Shown piece after piece: positions 1-11,565 of a stretch of 64,000 nucleotides of DNA. The first letter of the stretch is position 1, and the number at the start of each line of letters is the position of its first letter. The notes below the pieces were generated by a model that was not told where the DNA came from, searched no databases, and saw nothing but the letters and a program-made list of their open reading frames with translations. This stretch comes from Patiria miniata (Eukaryota > Echinodermata > Asteroidea > Valvatida > Asterinidae): NCBI RefSeq assembly GCF_015706575.1, contig NW_024037059.1, forward strand, positions 32,002,129-32,066,128, written 5' to 3'. A program made the translations under genes and the position numbers.

Positions 1-285
1 GAACGATCCGAAAACACTCTTTCAGCTGGTATATGATTGATGTATGGGCGGCCAAACATATCAACATGCCGCTTTTCTGAAAAGTAGTGAATATATCTGT
101 GTTGAGGTGTTCTGTGTGTGGTTTCCTGGTCGACTAAAGTCGCCCATGGGAACCAGCAGGGGGGTTCTTCTTGTCGACAAAAGTCGCCCATGGTAAGGAA
201 AGGGTTAAAGGATGGTGTTTTGTCATGGGAACAATTACGGACATTTGTGTATGTATGACACAACTTTTCTTGTTTTTCATTGCAG
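1..285 (+). other. RAB23: RAB23 intron, 3' part
   Basis: This is the end of the intron before the first RAB23 exon in the window. It ends in a pyrimidine-rich tract and the acceptor ttgcag at 280-285. A direct repeat built around gtcgcccatgg occurs near 139-150 and 182-193. No coding signal was seen. RAB23 exons for the first ~85 residues (P-loop, switch I, switch II) must lie upstream of the window. Confidence 0.7.
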
Positions 286-442
286 GAGCTCAGGCTGGTG
301 TTGTCGTCTTTTCGACTGTAGACAGAGCATCCTTTGAAGCAGTTGAAAAATGGAAGCGGAAAGTTGAAGAAGAAGTGGGTTCCATACCATTGGTGCTTGT
401 ACAAAACAAAATAGATTTGGTGGATGAAGCTGTTGTATCTCC
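286..442 (+). CDS. RAB23: RAB23 coding exon (G4 motif)
   Basis: The acceptor is tgcag before 286 and the donor is gtaagt at 443. The exon starts at codon position 2 and encodes GAQAGVVVFSTVDRASFEAV, continuing through a lysine/glutamate-rich helix to VLVQNKIDLVDE. NKID is the base-recognition motif of small GTPases. The last two bases (CC) complete a codon with the first base of the next exon. Confidence 0.95.
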
Positions 443-3400
443 GTAAGTACACATTTAATTAATTAGTACTTACTTAAATGCTTTATAATATAAAGTGGAG
501 TTCACATCAAGGTCACCAGTTTTATCAGGAGTGATCCCAAACTTCTTTGTAGATGAGCTTCAAAAATCAATTCAGTTACCTTAATCAAACTTGCCATTCA
601 AGTTATTTGAACAATTGTAATTTACGACTGCATCTTTATGGACAACACACTCAATAATCTTTGCTGCAAGTTACATTTTTACATGTAACAAGGCCTTAGT
701 TGAGTGGGAATTTAAAATTCCAAGAATTTACTTTCTGTGATATTTCAACATGCGTAACAAATGTATAGCCACAAGTCGCATTCAGTATACATGTAAATAG
801 GCCTTAGAGAAGTGGAAATTTCAAATTCTGAGTATTTCACTTTGTGTAATATTTGATGTTAAGCTATTAATAAGGTTCGGTAAGAAGTGAGAGTAAATTT
901 GCCTTGTTGACGGACATTCCGTGTTAGGTGCGATTGTCTTGGCACAAGTCTGGATGTAAATGTTCCTCCAAAACAGCCAGTATGGGTATAAAAGCAAAAG
1001 CAGACAAATTAGTGTCAGCAATAGAGGGCACTATCAACAAGATGAATCAAAGGTGGATAATGTCAAACACATATATTTGCCTTTGTATTCTGCACGGTTC
1101 TTCATCTTAGGCAGTCATTAATTGCAGGCCCTAAAAATGGCTTGCAGGTGGGCCTCCCTTTTCATGCACAATAGTGGGCACTTGCATTATCCAGTCAGTA
1201 TTATTGAAAACATGAATAGTCACATACAACCAATGTATAGTGACCTCAACATAGTGAGTTCCCACCCTTTAGTTGCTAATCAAAGTAGGCTGAATCAATC
1301 ATGTTCAATCAAACAAATTTCAAAATGATACCAAGCTGAAGATAAAAGAATGTTTTGAGACAAAACACAAGTGCATAAGTTTCAAAGTGATTGCATAATG
1401 AATTTAATAAAAATTAACCAAATTTAGAAGTATATTTTTGGTGAAATACTTATCTTGAGAAAGCAGGTTCTTTTTTAAAGTGACTTTTTGACTATTTCAT
1501 CTTTTTTACAATGAATTTTTAGTGCCTGATCACCTTGCAATGTGAATCTCCGCTCAAATTCCAGTAATCGTTTCCTTGTCGATGTGAATAACTTGATTGA
1601 CTCCTACCTACAGAGAGGAAACAGAAGCCTTAGCCAAGAGACTCAAGCTACGTTTCTACCGAGCATCTGTCAAAGAAAACTTAAACGTTGATGAAGTGTT
1701 CCTTTATCTGCTGGATAAATATATGCAAAAGCTTCAGACACAAGAGGCAGAAGACAATGCTACAACTAACACCAAAATTGGTATGTTATGTTATGTTATG
1801 CTACGTTACGTTCCTGTTCATGATAAACTTAGATAAAAAGTCTTTCACTTGGTTCAATTGATACTTTTTGTACCCAGCTCTATACTTTATTTCAAAGCTA
1901 TCTACTTATACCCAGGTCAGCTCGTAAAATAGTAATTCTTTTAAATTGCAATAAAAACAAATTTGAAAACTAAAACAAGTCTCTTACCTTAACTGTGTAT
2001 ACCTGTCCCTGTCATACCAAATTCTTTTTCAATGACTCTACAAATTTCCAACTGGGAAAACAAGGTATCTTCTCATTTTGCTAAACTTTAGTAAGTTTTT
2101 CGGTTCCTTCACCTAGTCTAAACAATGCATTGTATTAAAGAAACCCATGTTAAGCGTGATGTCACTTGTACCTGTTTTTACCCCTCAGCCGAGAGGCTCG
2201 AGGGGTATTGTCATCGCCTAGGGCGGCCGTCCGGACGGATGTATGTGTGTCCGTCCGTCCGTCCGTCCGGGCAGCTTAGTTTCCGGATGATAACTTGAGT
2301 TAGAAATGTTGTTTGGGGTTGTAACTTCGGTAGGGGGTTGCCCTTGGGAGTAGGCAAGTTGGGATTGGTTTTGAGGTCAAAAGGTCAAAGGTCAAGGTCA
2401 CCGTGGTGAGTTAAATGTAAATGGTTTCCGGATGATAACTTGAGTTAGAAATGAGATTTTGGTGTCTAACTTTGGTAGAGGGTTGCCCTTGGGAGTAGGC
2501 AAGTTGGGATTGGTTTTGGGGTCAAAAGGTCAAAGGTCAAGGTCAGCATGGTGAGATAAAGGTAAATGGTTTCCGGATGATAACTTGAGTTAGAAATGAG
2601 ATTTTGGTGTCTAACTTTGATAGGGGGTTGCCCTTGGGAGTAGGCAAGTTGGGATTGGTTTTGGGGTCAAAAGGTCAAAGGTCAAGGTCACCGTGGTGAG
2701 TTAAATGTAAATGGTTTCCGGATGATAACTTGAGTTAGAAATGCGATTTTGGTGTCTAACTTTGGTAGAGGGTTGCCCTTGGGAGTAGGCAAGTTGGGAT
2801 TGGTTTTGGGGTCAAAAGGTCAAAGGTCAAGGTCACCATTGTGAGTTAAAGGTAAATGGTTTCCGGATGATAACTTGAGTTAGAAATGCGATTTTGGTGT
2901 CTAACTTTGGAAGAGGGTTCCCCTTGAGAGAAGGCAAGTTGGGATTGGTTTTGGGGTCAAAAGGTCAAAGGTCAAGGTCAGCATGGTGAGTTAAAGGTAA
3001 ATGGTTTCCGGATGATAACTTGAGTTAGAAATGAGATTTTGGTGTCTGACTGAGGTAGGGGTTTGCCCTTGGGTACAGGCAAGTTGGGATTGGTTTTGGG
3101 GTCAAAAGGTCAAAGGTCAAGGTCACCGTGGTGAGTTCAATGTAAATGGTTCCGAATGATAACTTGAGTTAGAAATGAAATGTTGGTGTCTAACTTCGGT
3201 AGGGGGTTTCCCATTGGTACAGGCATGTTGGGACTGGTTCTGGGGTCAAAGGCCAAAGGTCAAGGTCACCACGTTGAGTTAAAGGTTAATGGTTTCCGGA
3301 TGATAACTTGACTCTGGCTGAGGGGTTTCAACAGCAACGCTGTTATTTTTAGACTTGTTCTGCTCAACTGGTCTCAGTGTTTTAACCATTGGGCAATATA

Positions 3401-4013
3401 TTCATGTTTGTTGGGCTCCATTCAACATTTTCTGTCACACCCAATTCTTTAAATTTGTTTGAGTAAAGCTGTGTTTTTCCCTGTGTGTCTGCATGTCTTT
3501 CTTAAGGGCTGGAGTACATGTACACTGTGTAGTACTGTTCCGTATCTCTACTCATTTTATGACCAATAATGCAAACACACTTGTAACAGACCAACATGTA
3601 TAGGAAAAAGGCTATGCCAAAAAAGGTTTAGTCACATTTGTGTATGCGAGAGTGCCAATAAGAAAGGAAAATCTGTGTTAGTGAGAGATCAAATGGACAA
3701 GGGTTATTGCAATGACATTGCATTGTCATCTTGTTCAGGACAACTTGTGTTTTAGGAATGATTTTTACATGAAATCCACCATTAAGTGGTTGAAGTTTGC
3801 TTAGCCATAAAGAGTGAGACATGCTCTTGTTTACAGAAATCAAACTTAACTTTGATTGTCTTGTCATTTGGATTAGGTATTTTCAACACCACAGCGCCCC
3901 CAACTAGCAGTGGTGGAGATAGCCATGATGGAAACGACCAAACGATACAGCTGAGACCAACAAAACAGAGAACAAAAGGGAAGAAGCAACAAATGAAATG
4001 TCAATTACTTTGA
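286..4013 (+). CDS. RAB23: RAB23 small GTPase, 3' half of gene (three coding exons)
   Basis: The exons at 286-442, 1614-1780 and 3877-4013 join in frame (157, 167 and 137 bp; phases 1, 2 and 1) and encode about 153 residues ending in a stop. They match the second half of Rab23, a membrane-associated Rab GTPase known in vertebrates as a negative regulator of Hedgehog signalling that acts in ciliary and endosomal trafficking. The GAQAGVVVFSTVDRASFEAV stretch follows the switch II region. NKID is the G4 guanine-specificity motif and RASVKENLNVDEVF is the G5 region. A hydrophilic tail with LRPTKQRTK is shared with vertebrate Rab23. The protein ends in CQLL, a CaaX-type box predicted to be geranylgeranylated. 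The N-terminal half is outside the window. The gene converges on BAG2. Identification rests on recalled family sequence and is strong. Confidence 0.96.
1614..1780 (+). CDS. RAB23: RAB23 coding exon (G5 region and last helix)
   Basis: The acceptor is ctacag at 1608-1613 and the donor is gtatgt at 1781. The exon encodes EETEALAKRLKLRFYRASVK, then ENLNVDEVFLYLLDKYMQKL and a short acidic linker ending TNTKI. ASVKE stands where Ras-type GTPases have SAK (G5). The last base is the first base of a glycine codon finished by the next exon. Confidence 0.95.
2181..3350 (+). mobile_element. 144-bp tandem-repeat element, locus 1 (in RAB23 intron)
   Basis: The left end is cccctcagccgagaggctcg followed by a (GTCC)n-rich stretch. 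Next come about seven tandem units of about 144 bp, each opening with ttccggatgataacttgag. The right end is ggctgaggggtttcaacagc with a short hairpin (aacagc-aac-gctgtt) and a T tract. The left end (cccctcagcc) and right end (ggctgagggg) are mutual reverse complements. Each unit contains aggtcaaaggtcaaggtca, that is three AGGTCA half-sites in a row. The same element is at 41499-43345 and 56995-59779. No protein is encoded. The class is uncertain; the terminal hairpin would suit a Helitron-like element or another satellite-carrying transposon. Confidence 0.85.
3877..4013 (+). CDS. RAB23: RAB23 terminal coding exon
   Basis: The acceptor is gattag at 3871-3876. The exon encodes the variable tail IFNTTAPPTSSGGDSHDGND, then QTIQLRPTKQRTKGKKQQMK and CQLL, with a TGA stop at 4011-4013. 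The lysine-rich stretch plus a C-terminal CaaX box is the membrane anchor. Leucine in the last position predicts geranylgeranyl rather than farnesyl transfer. Confidence 0.94.
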
Positions 4014-4120
4014 TTCAAAAAGTAGAGATTTTAGGCAAGTTTTTATGACATTTTTCCACCACAGAAAATTAGATCTGAAATTTAGGTGTTGTTTGTGTTG
4101 TATTCCTACAGAGTTTATAG

Positions 4121-4126
4121 AATAAA
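4121..4126 (+). terminator. RAB23: Candidate RAB23 polyadenylation signal
   Basis: AATAAA lies 108 bp after the RAB23 stop codon and 31 bp before a TTAA-flanked insertion. It is the first canonical signal after the stop. A longer 3' UTR cannot be excluded, since other AATAAA hexamers occur further on, for example near 9687. Confidence 0.5.
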
Positions 4127-4160
4127 GGGTAATTCAAAAAGAATGGTTTAGCACGTTTAA

Positions 4161-4644
4161 AGCCCGAGTCCATCATTTGCAGCTATCCAAAAAAGTAACC
4201 GGCGTAATTATTGTTGAAAGACTAAACTCCCTGTGAAATTATCCTTTCTGGCAAGCTCTCATTTTGAAGAAATTAACGAAAGAAGGCATTTCCAACGGTG
4301 CTTCTTAAGAAGCACCGTAGAAAAAGTTAAATTAGTTGTTATTTTTGTTATTCGGCGCAGCGTGCACAAGCATTGGAACGACGCACAGGCGCGCGCGGTT
4401 GCTATAATTCGTTGGATCAGTGCGCAACATCGCGTAAAGCTGCAATTCAAAACAATTCGAAACATGATTAAGCAACTTTTGATTTTAAATTGAGATCCTA
4501 GAATGCTGTTTTTCTCGGAATATGAAGCTGAAGCTGAGCTGAAACTTCATCAAGTAAGTTGTTCAGTATCCTTCATTAGATTTTGAACACTTTTGTTTCT
4601 TCAAACGAACAAAGTGCACTAATTACAAATGATGGACTATAGCT
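4161..4644. mobile_element. TTAA miniature element, family 1, copy 1
   Basis: A 484-bp element with inverted ends (agcccgagtccatcatttg and caaatgatggactatagct) is flanked on both sides by TTAA (4157-4160, 4645-4648). It contains a perfect internal palindrome, ggtgcttcttaagaagcacc. Three more copies are at 7574, 13656 and 39413. TTAA duplication is typical of piggyBac-type transposition. There is no transposase, so it is a non-autonomous MITE. Confidence 0.9.
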
Positions 4645-4819
4645 TTAAGTTATGAATTTGACTAGTTTCAGTATGATTGCATCAGGAAGATATAGGATAT
4701 CTTCCTAAAAAGCTAAAATAAAACAAAAGGGGGACAATAGGATGTCCATGGTTGAAGTTGTTTACACAATTTTGTGTATGGTACTACTTGGTTCTTGGTT
4801 GGTTCTTTTCCTAAATACT

Positions 4820-5087
4820 CCGCAGGGGAGTTTTAACAGGAGGCCAGAAAAACCGGGGCAAACCCCTTCTCTTAGCGATAAGTGTTACTGGGATCTTTTA
4901 CGTGCATTGCATTACACAACACAGACGGCTTTACGTCTCATCCGAGGGACGAAGCAATAATGGTTAAAGTGCCTTGTTTAAGGGCACAAGTGTCCAGACC
5001 CGGGCTCAAACCCACATTCTGCTGCCTCTGAAACACCAGAGCATGAGTCTGGTGCAGGGCTCTTAACCACTAGGCCATGACACTCCA
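4820..5087 (-). mobile_element. tRNA-derived SINE
   Basis: Read on the minus strand from 5087, it has a tRNA-like head with an A-box (tggcctagtggttaagag) and a B-box (gggtttgagcccgg). A body follows with gcacgtaaaagatcccagta and cttatcgctaagagaagggg, the conserved core style of invertebrate SINEs. It is a Pol III-type retroposon remnant and no intact tRNA gene is implied. Confidence 0.75.
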
Positions 5088-5106
5088 TATTTTATTTCTA
5101 TTATTT

Positions 5107-5122
5107 GGGGGGGGGGGGGGGG
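5107..5122. repeat. Poly-G tract
   Basis: About 16 consecutive G just upstream of the SINE head; a simple homopolymer tract. Confidence 0.9.
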
Positions 5123-7569
5123 TAGGGGAGGTAACTCCTGATTTTGTCATGAATAAAAGCAATGTGGCAAACGACTGAAATGAGTGATGTTTGGTCATTC
5201 ATGACTGCACAGATGCAAATAAGGTATCAACCAAAGTCTGATATGCTGAACTGTATGATGCAACAGACTGAAACGTTCAAGTTGATAATGTTATCATGCT
5301 AACTTGTTATTTTGTATTACTAATTCCAATACACCCTGTGAACATGCACAATACTCAGTTTGACAGGACCCATGCAGAGACTCTACAGGTTTATGCACAA
5401 TCAGCTGAACATTAATTATGCACTTCATGGTGCAACCACTCAGCAGACACAAGTGCCCTGCACAAGGGACGCTCATGACTGGTCATAGACCAACATCTGT
5501 TGTTCATGCACGAAATTCATACAGTAGAAATCAAGTGGTTTTCAGGAAACATGCAGTTCGTGTCGTTGCAGTCGTTATGAAGAATTGCGACAGGAAATTT
5601 GTGCAAGAGCTGTATTTGTCATACAAATTTGTTTAAACTTTGCAAAGTTTAAGACTAGATTTTACCAAAATGATGATTGGAAAATCTTGCCTTGAAAATA
5701 CAAGTGATCTTATTGGGCAGTTTAAAGACCATTGGTGTGTTATATTATACATCACAAACATATCTCTGACCTAGATGAAAATGAATTGTATAATATTTGC
5801 TACTTGTACTGTTCTAACATGTATTCCAAACACACTATTTTCTTCAGAGGATAACTGGTACCCATAGCAGCCAAAGAACTATTGTATTAGCAAGCAGATA
5901 TCTGCATCTGTGCATGATTTGCCAGTGCAGAATATGATGCATGCATTTCATAATTGGTGACTTTTAGAAAAGAGCAAGTGAAATTGAAATAGATGTTCAT
6001 TGCAAAGGATTTTTGGTTTGAAATCGTGAAGTGACGTATCATGTGCACAAAGTTTATAGACGATCCATCACTTTGTGCCGGGTGCCCCCAATGTAATGAT
6101 CATCCTGGTCCGTCAAGAAAGGGTCTATTAAAGCTGTACGTGTTGTACAAAGTAGCAAAAACAAATATGTTTAATAGTTCTTGAAGAGTTGATGTTCCCA
6201 GGAGAACATGAGTTGCTGTACCCTGCGGAGTTCATGAGGTCGTCATACAGGAACTTTTGCAGTACATCCCATGATTAGTTCCCAAGCAATGAAATGTCAC
6301 AATCTAATACCATGGTACAACAAGTGCATTTGAACTCAGCGCCTGTACCCTGTGACGCATTGCACAGTGGGTTTACTTGACCTGATTCATCTTTGACCAA
6401 TATCTGACATCCCTGTCCAGGAGCTGGTGCATTGCAAACATATCAGCTGGCAAACTGACCCGTTTGAATTTGTCTACAACCCATGTACATGTATGTTTAT
6501 GAGGTATAGTTAACAAAAACTGACATTTATCTCACGTTACAGTAAAACGAGCCTCCCACGATCCATGGAGGGTTCTATTTTCTCTCAGTAAAAAAGCAAA
6601 GCTCGGTAGCCAACCTGAAGAGCCTACATTTATCGTACTTAAATGATCCATATTAATGCATGTATCTTGTCTTGGTAACAATGGTAGTTTGGGCTCATAG
6701 TTATATACTTGCATTGTTGGAAGTATTTTTGTAATTTGTATCATTGATGGAATACTACAAGCACATGGTTAAGTTTTTCTTACATCATCTTTTATACACA
6801 TACACATTAACATGTACAGACAGGTTTGTTTATGGTGTAAATCGAGGATTTTCTATTGTTCCTCTTCCCTTTTCCTTTGTTTAAATACAATTTTTTTTTC
6901 GCAACAGCTCTCATTGGTTTTGTACACCTTTTCTAATCAAGGTCGTCCTCGATTTGGTTCCTGTCTTCAATTCATCGATGATGTTGCACCTGTGTGTCCT
7001 CGATTAACAACATAAACAAACGCTGTACTTTCGAGAATGCAGTTTAAAATGTACAACATTCAATGTGGAAATAGCCTGGCCACACACAGATTGTACCATT
7101 TTGTCCGTGTTTTTTTTTAGTAATTTGTCTGTGTAAATTTTGGTGTATGTATTCAAGGGATTATGGAATTATTTAATCATGGTTGGTTTTAAGTTCTGCT
7201 GTTTATGCTTAGTACTACTTTAATCATGACTGATTTTAATGATTGGTTTTAACTTATATGTATTCACTATACCCTTTGCATTTAGTAGTCATTTTGAGGT
7301 ATTTTTGTTTGTTCGTTTGTTTCCTTTTTGTGATTTGTGTGTGGGAATGCATTATAATTCACTAATAATAAATGCCCAAGAGCACTCATGAATATTCATG
7401 TGGAACAAATACAAACCTCCAAGATGTCTCCAATGGGAAGGATCTGTTCATTAGTGTACATGTATATTCTATTTGATGGAAAACTGTAATGAATGTGGTG
7501 GGACTTGGGTTGTACATGCATTAAAGATCATGTCCATTTGAATTTGATGTTTCTGTGTATCTATTTCTG
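5123..7569. other. Intergenic, no gene recognised
   Basis: AT-rich sequence with scattered acatgta motifs and no convincing exon, RNA gene or bounded repeat. Part of it could be a long RAB23 3' UTR. Short open frames here match no family I recognise. Confidence 0.6.
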
Positions 7570-7573
7570 TTAA

Positions 7574-8078
7574 AGCTATAGTCCATCATTTGCAGCCATC
7601 CGAAAAAGGAACTGGCGGATTATTGTTGAAAAACATACTTGGTTGAAAGATAGTAAGTGGACTAAACTCCCTGTGAAATTAATCTTTCTGGCAAGCTGTC
7701 ATTTTGAAGAAATCAACAAAAGAAGGCCTTTCCAACGGTGCGTCTTAAGACGCACCGTAGGAAAAGTTAAATTAGTAGTTCGTTTTGTTATTCGGCGCAG
7801 CAAGCATTGGCACGACGCACAGGCATGCGCGGTTGCTATAATTCGTCGGATCAGTGCGCGACATCGCGTATAGCTGTAATTCAAAACAATTCAAAACATG
7901 ATTCAGCAACTTTTGATTTGAAATTGAGATCCTAGAATGCTGTTTTTCTCGAAATATACAGCTAAAGCTGAGTTGAAACTTCATCAGGTTAGTTGTTCAG
8001 TATCCTTCATTAGATTTTGAACACTTTTGTTGCTTCAAACGAACAAAATGCACAAATTACAAATGATGGACTATATCT
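7574..8078. mobile_element. TTAA miniature element, family 1, copy 2
   Basis: A 505-bp element with ends agctatagtccatcatttg and caaatgatggactatatct, flanked by TTAA at 7570-7573 and 8079-8082. The internal palindrome is ggtgcgtcttaagacgcacc. Relative to copy 1, both arms changed together, so pairing is kept. It is very similar to 4161-4644 and 39413-39920. Confidence 0.92.
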
Positions 8079-8097
8079 TTAATAGTGGAGGGGGGTT

Positions 8098-8124
8098 TGT
8101 TGTTTGTTTGTTTGTTTGTTTGTT
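8098..8124. repeat. (TTTG)n microsatellite
   Basis: About six to seven copies of the tetranucleotide, 20 bp after the TTAA element. Confidence 0.9.
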
Positions 8125-8129
8125 TAGTT

Positions 8130-10376
8130 GGTTGGTTGGGGTTGTTTAGCATTGAAAATCTGTAGGGGAAATCTGCAATGTCATGTATGATCAAATCAGA
8201 CCAATGGCTTTTCAACTAGCGGCGGTTCGTTACAGAACTTAATTGCTTATTAAACTGCTGTGATCTCCAGTTAAACTGTGGTCAAATGTCATTACAGAAC
8301 CTCATGGTCTTGGGACCCTGCAGTACATTGTGTTTTACATTTACAGCTGTTCATGAACAGCGATGCAAACGACATATGTCATAGCCATAGAAAATTGAGT
8401 AATCTGTGAAAGATGGTCAAAGCTGTATTTAGCCATTGAATTAGCCAGGCTCTGATCACATGTTTTCATTGTCTCCCCTGTCATACATGCTTTAATTTAG
8501 CCCTATATTGTTGGCTTTTGCCAGTTATGTTATGAACAAAACAACTGTGGTGACTATTTGGTTTTCTTTTTTTATGGGGGTTCAGGTTTTTTTGTTTGAT
8601 CGAGGAGAGTTTGTCCTAGAAACCAAAGCAGTTATAGGTGACCAACTGACCATCAAGAACAAAAAGCATGTAAATAGTGCTTTACAGGTCAAGAGCTGTA
8701 CTCTCATGCTCTAATGTTAAACATGTTTTCATCTATGTATTTTATGCCAAAGAGCAAAGACAAATGAAGTGCCTCCACTGGTGTTGTAATTACTACATGT
8801 AGTTTGACAGAGCTACGTGACCACTATGGCATAGTGACTTGGTTATTGGCTGGTCAGACCAGGGATTTGACCTCTGAGAACAGGAAGATTCACAATAACA
8901 TTCACTTAAAAATCTTATTTAAATATGCTGTAAAAAAGTATTAATTTTTGTCTAAATTGTACAAAAGCTGGTGTTTCAGAGGTCTGAACTCAAAACATGA
9001 AGTTTCCACATATGGACATGTATGCTTTAATTAACAATACATGTACAATTTAATGTATTATTATTTTATACCGTCCAATTAAAAAGAAATGAAATATGTA
9101 GTTTATGATCTTTGTATCATGAAGAATGCTTGTTCATTGTATTTTTGAATTATTTTGTTTGAATGTATCATGCTGTTTGAACTCCTGGATGTCTGAAGTA
9201 TTGAAAAGCAAATTTCATGTACATGTATGTACATGTATATCTGATGAAAACTTGTAGAAGATATACATGTTGTAGGTTTTCCAAGTTACAATGAGACACT
9301 AAGATTTTTGTTCCGCAACATTTTTCGGCTTCATTGTAAAATGTAAATTTCAAATTTGCATCAAAAGGTGTAATTTTCAGTGCAGTTTAAGAAAGCTGCA
9401 TCTTATATTAACCAACGTCATTTCAGCCAATCCATCCTTTGAGATTTGTTGAAAATGCTTTGTGTCATTAATTGCAGGGCTTTGGTCATTTATGTTCAGT
9501 ATGTGCATTCTTTGCAATGTAAGGAAGCTAATAGTGTTCATTACTGATTTCCATGTTACTTGTATTGAAAATGAATCTGTACTAATTCTGTATGTTCTTT
9601 ATTTAAGTGCACAAGAAAATCAAGGCTAAAAGAGTCACATGCTGTACTGTTAATGTACATGCATAATTTCATTGTACATCTATATATAAATAAAATAGAC
9701 CATTTGTAATGGTAGATTTAATACTCTTTTTGATTATTGAGAAGAGGAGCGAAATTATTTCACACAAGAATTATGTGTATGTTAAATCAATTGACAGGCC
9801 TGCCAACTCTCTTGTATTGAGCGTGAGACTCGCGCATTTTAGGTTATTCTCACGCTCTCAGGATTACCCAGGATTTCTCACGCTAAAACAAGAAGAATAC
9901 TACTATTCATAAGATGGAATTTTGCATCAGGGTGATGTAATAGGTTTTGCTCTTCACGGACGTATACTCAGTGTGTTAAAATCACTTTGCTGGGACTCTG
10001 ATCACTCCAAGAATAATAATAATAATGATCTAGAAACTTACAATATCTAGGTATGATGTTTATATGATGATCTTTTGCTAAAAAGAATTGGTTACAGTGG
10101 TCAGAAATTGCCTCAGATTGCACCACCGATGAACATGTGAAATCCAAATTTTTCGGGGCCCTTAAGCGGCCCCTGAACCGTTATACAAGAAGCTTCGTGC
10201 TTGCATCAGTTCAGATCAAGTGCCATTGACAAATTCTTACTCTCAGCTCTTACTCAAAGTTGGCCGCACTGAATTGAGCTTGCCACTTACAAAATGCAAT
10301 TCCCCGAGCATTTAAATGCACAAGAAAAGAGAATTTGCTTTTTTCAATAGAACACCAATCTCCCCATGTGACAAAC
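8130..10376. other. Intergenic, mostly unassigned
   Basis: AT-rich DNA with acatgta-type motifs. The stretch 9936-10000 shares gtatactcagtgtgtta with the SINE at 50787-50957 and may be a fragment of it. AATAAA occurs near 9687. No exon was recognised. Confidence 0.55.
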
Positions 10377-10767
10377 TTAATAAGCCATTTGCGAGTAACC
10401 TATACCCTTTGGAATTCACATTTGAAAAACGTCTGGTACAATGACTTGCTCAGAATGCTTGGCACATTTTAACTTTGAATTCTCCAGACCAAAGACACTG
10501 TTGCTAATCACAAGATTCGGGGCAAGCTCTTGCATAGTTACGTAAGCGACGCTCAGCACCAATACATCGTTCACAATGGGTGAGAATGGCACAAAGACAC
10601 CGGACCATGCCGGAGCTGGGGGTTGCTAGCATACGGCTTGCCCCGAATCACGTGATATAGTAACAGTCTCTTTGGTCGGGAGAATGCTAGGTTAAAACGT
10701 GCAAAGCATTGTATTAAGTCAGCGTTCCAGATTTTATTCAAATTTTACTCGCAAATGGCTTATTGCT
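10377..10767. mobile_element. Foldback element with ~150-bp inverted arms
   Basis: The left arm (10377-10527) and right arm (10620-10767) are imperfect reverse complements. Both carry ataagccatttgcgagtaa at the outer end and gattcggggcaag at the inner end, with the accaaagasactgtt segment between. No coding capacity was seen. It is a non-autonomous inverted-repeat element, family unknown. Confidence 0.75.
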
Positions 10768-10960
10768 GAATGTTACACTTAGGGAATATACACTGCACTC
10801 AAAATAAAATCTATTTTAGCAATTGAGCAAGTTTAAAATTGAAATTAACAATGATTGCCCAACAAAGTTGTGGAAAAAAATCTTTCAACCTAATTGGTAT
10901 GAACTAAGTTGAAAGTTCCATTCAGCTGAATGTAGTTCAGGCCTTGAGCAGATGGTTTAA

Positions 10961-11256
10961 AGGGAATACACAACATTTGCTTTTGCTGTAATTTTCAGAA
11001 ACAGATGGATTTGGGGTTAGGTGGTTTATAGCAAATATTGTTACACTGACTTGTTTGAAGTTTTGTGTTCGTAGATGGGGTGCAGTGTAATACTATTTTT
11101 TTTAAAAGCCATTTTTTTCCAATGCTGGTCGGCCGCACATCAGGTGCCATGATTTTACAGGATACTTTAGACAGTCATTCACTAACAGCCAGTATTAAGG
11201 TATTTCAAAATATTTTTTTTTTTTTTTGATGTTTGCAAATATGTTGTATATTCCCT
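10961..11256. mobile_element. TTAA miniature element, family 2, copy 1 (short)
   Basis: The ends are agggaatacacaacatttgc and gcaaatatgttgtatattcc(ct), with TTAA at 10957-10960 and 11257-11260. At 296 bp it appears internally deleted relative to the copies at 14845 and 49401. It contains the ctggtcggccg motif that forms a full palindrome in copy 2. Confidence 0.88.
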
Positions 11257-11565
11257 TTAAATCTCAAGTGGATGACAGAGGGGGAAGGGTTCTGGACATC
11301 ATTCAACACTTTTTTGTGGCACTGTTCATTATACACAAATGCTGGTATCTATGTAAAGGATTTAATTGTTAGGTTTATGGGAGCCACCACACCTGATCTG
11401 AGATACATGATGATGGAATTTAAAAGAGATAAACAACCATCCCCTACCCCACCCCCTTCCTAGTCTTTATTTGAGCAGATTCGCTGATTAAGTATACAAG
11501 ACAACCACATCTTGACCTCTAGATTTTGGCCAATCAGTGGGCGCTTTCTATATGGGTGCAACCCT

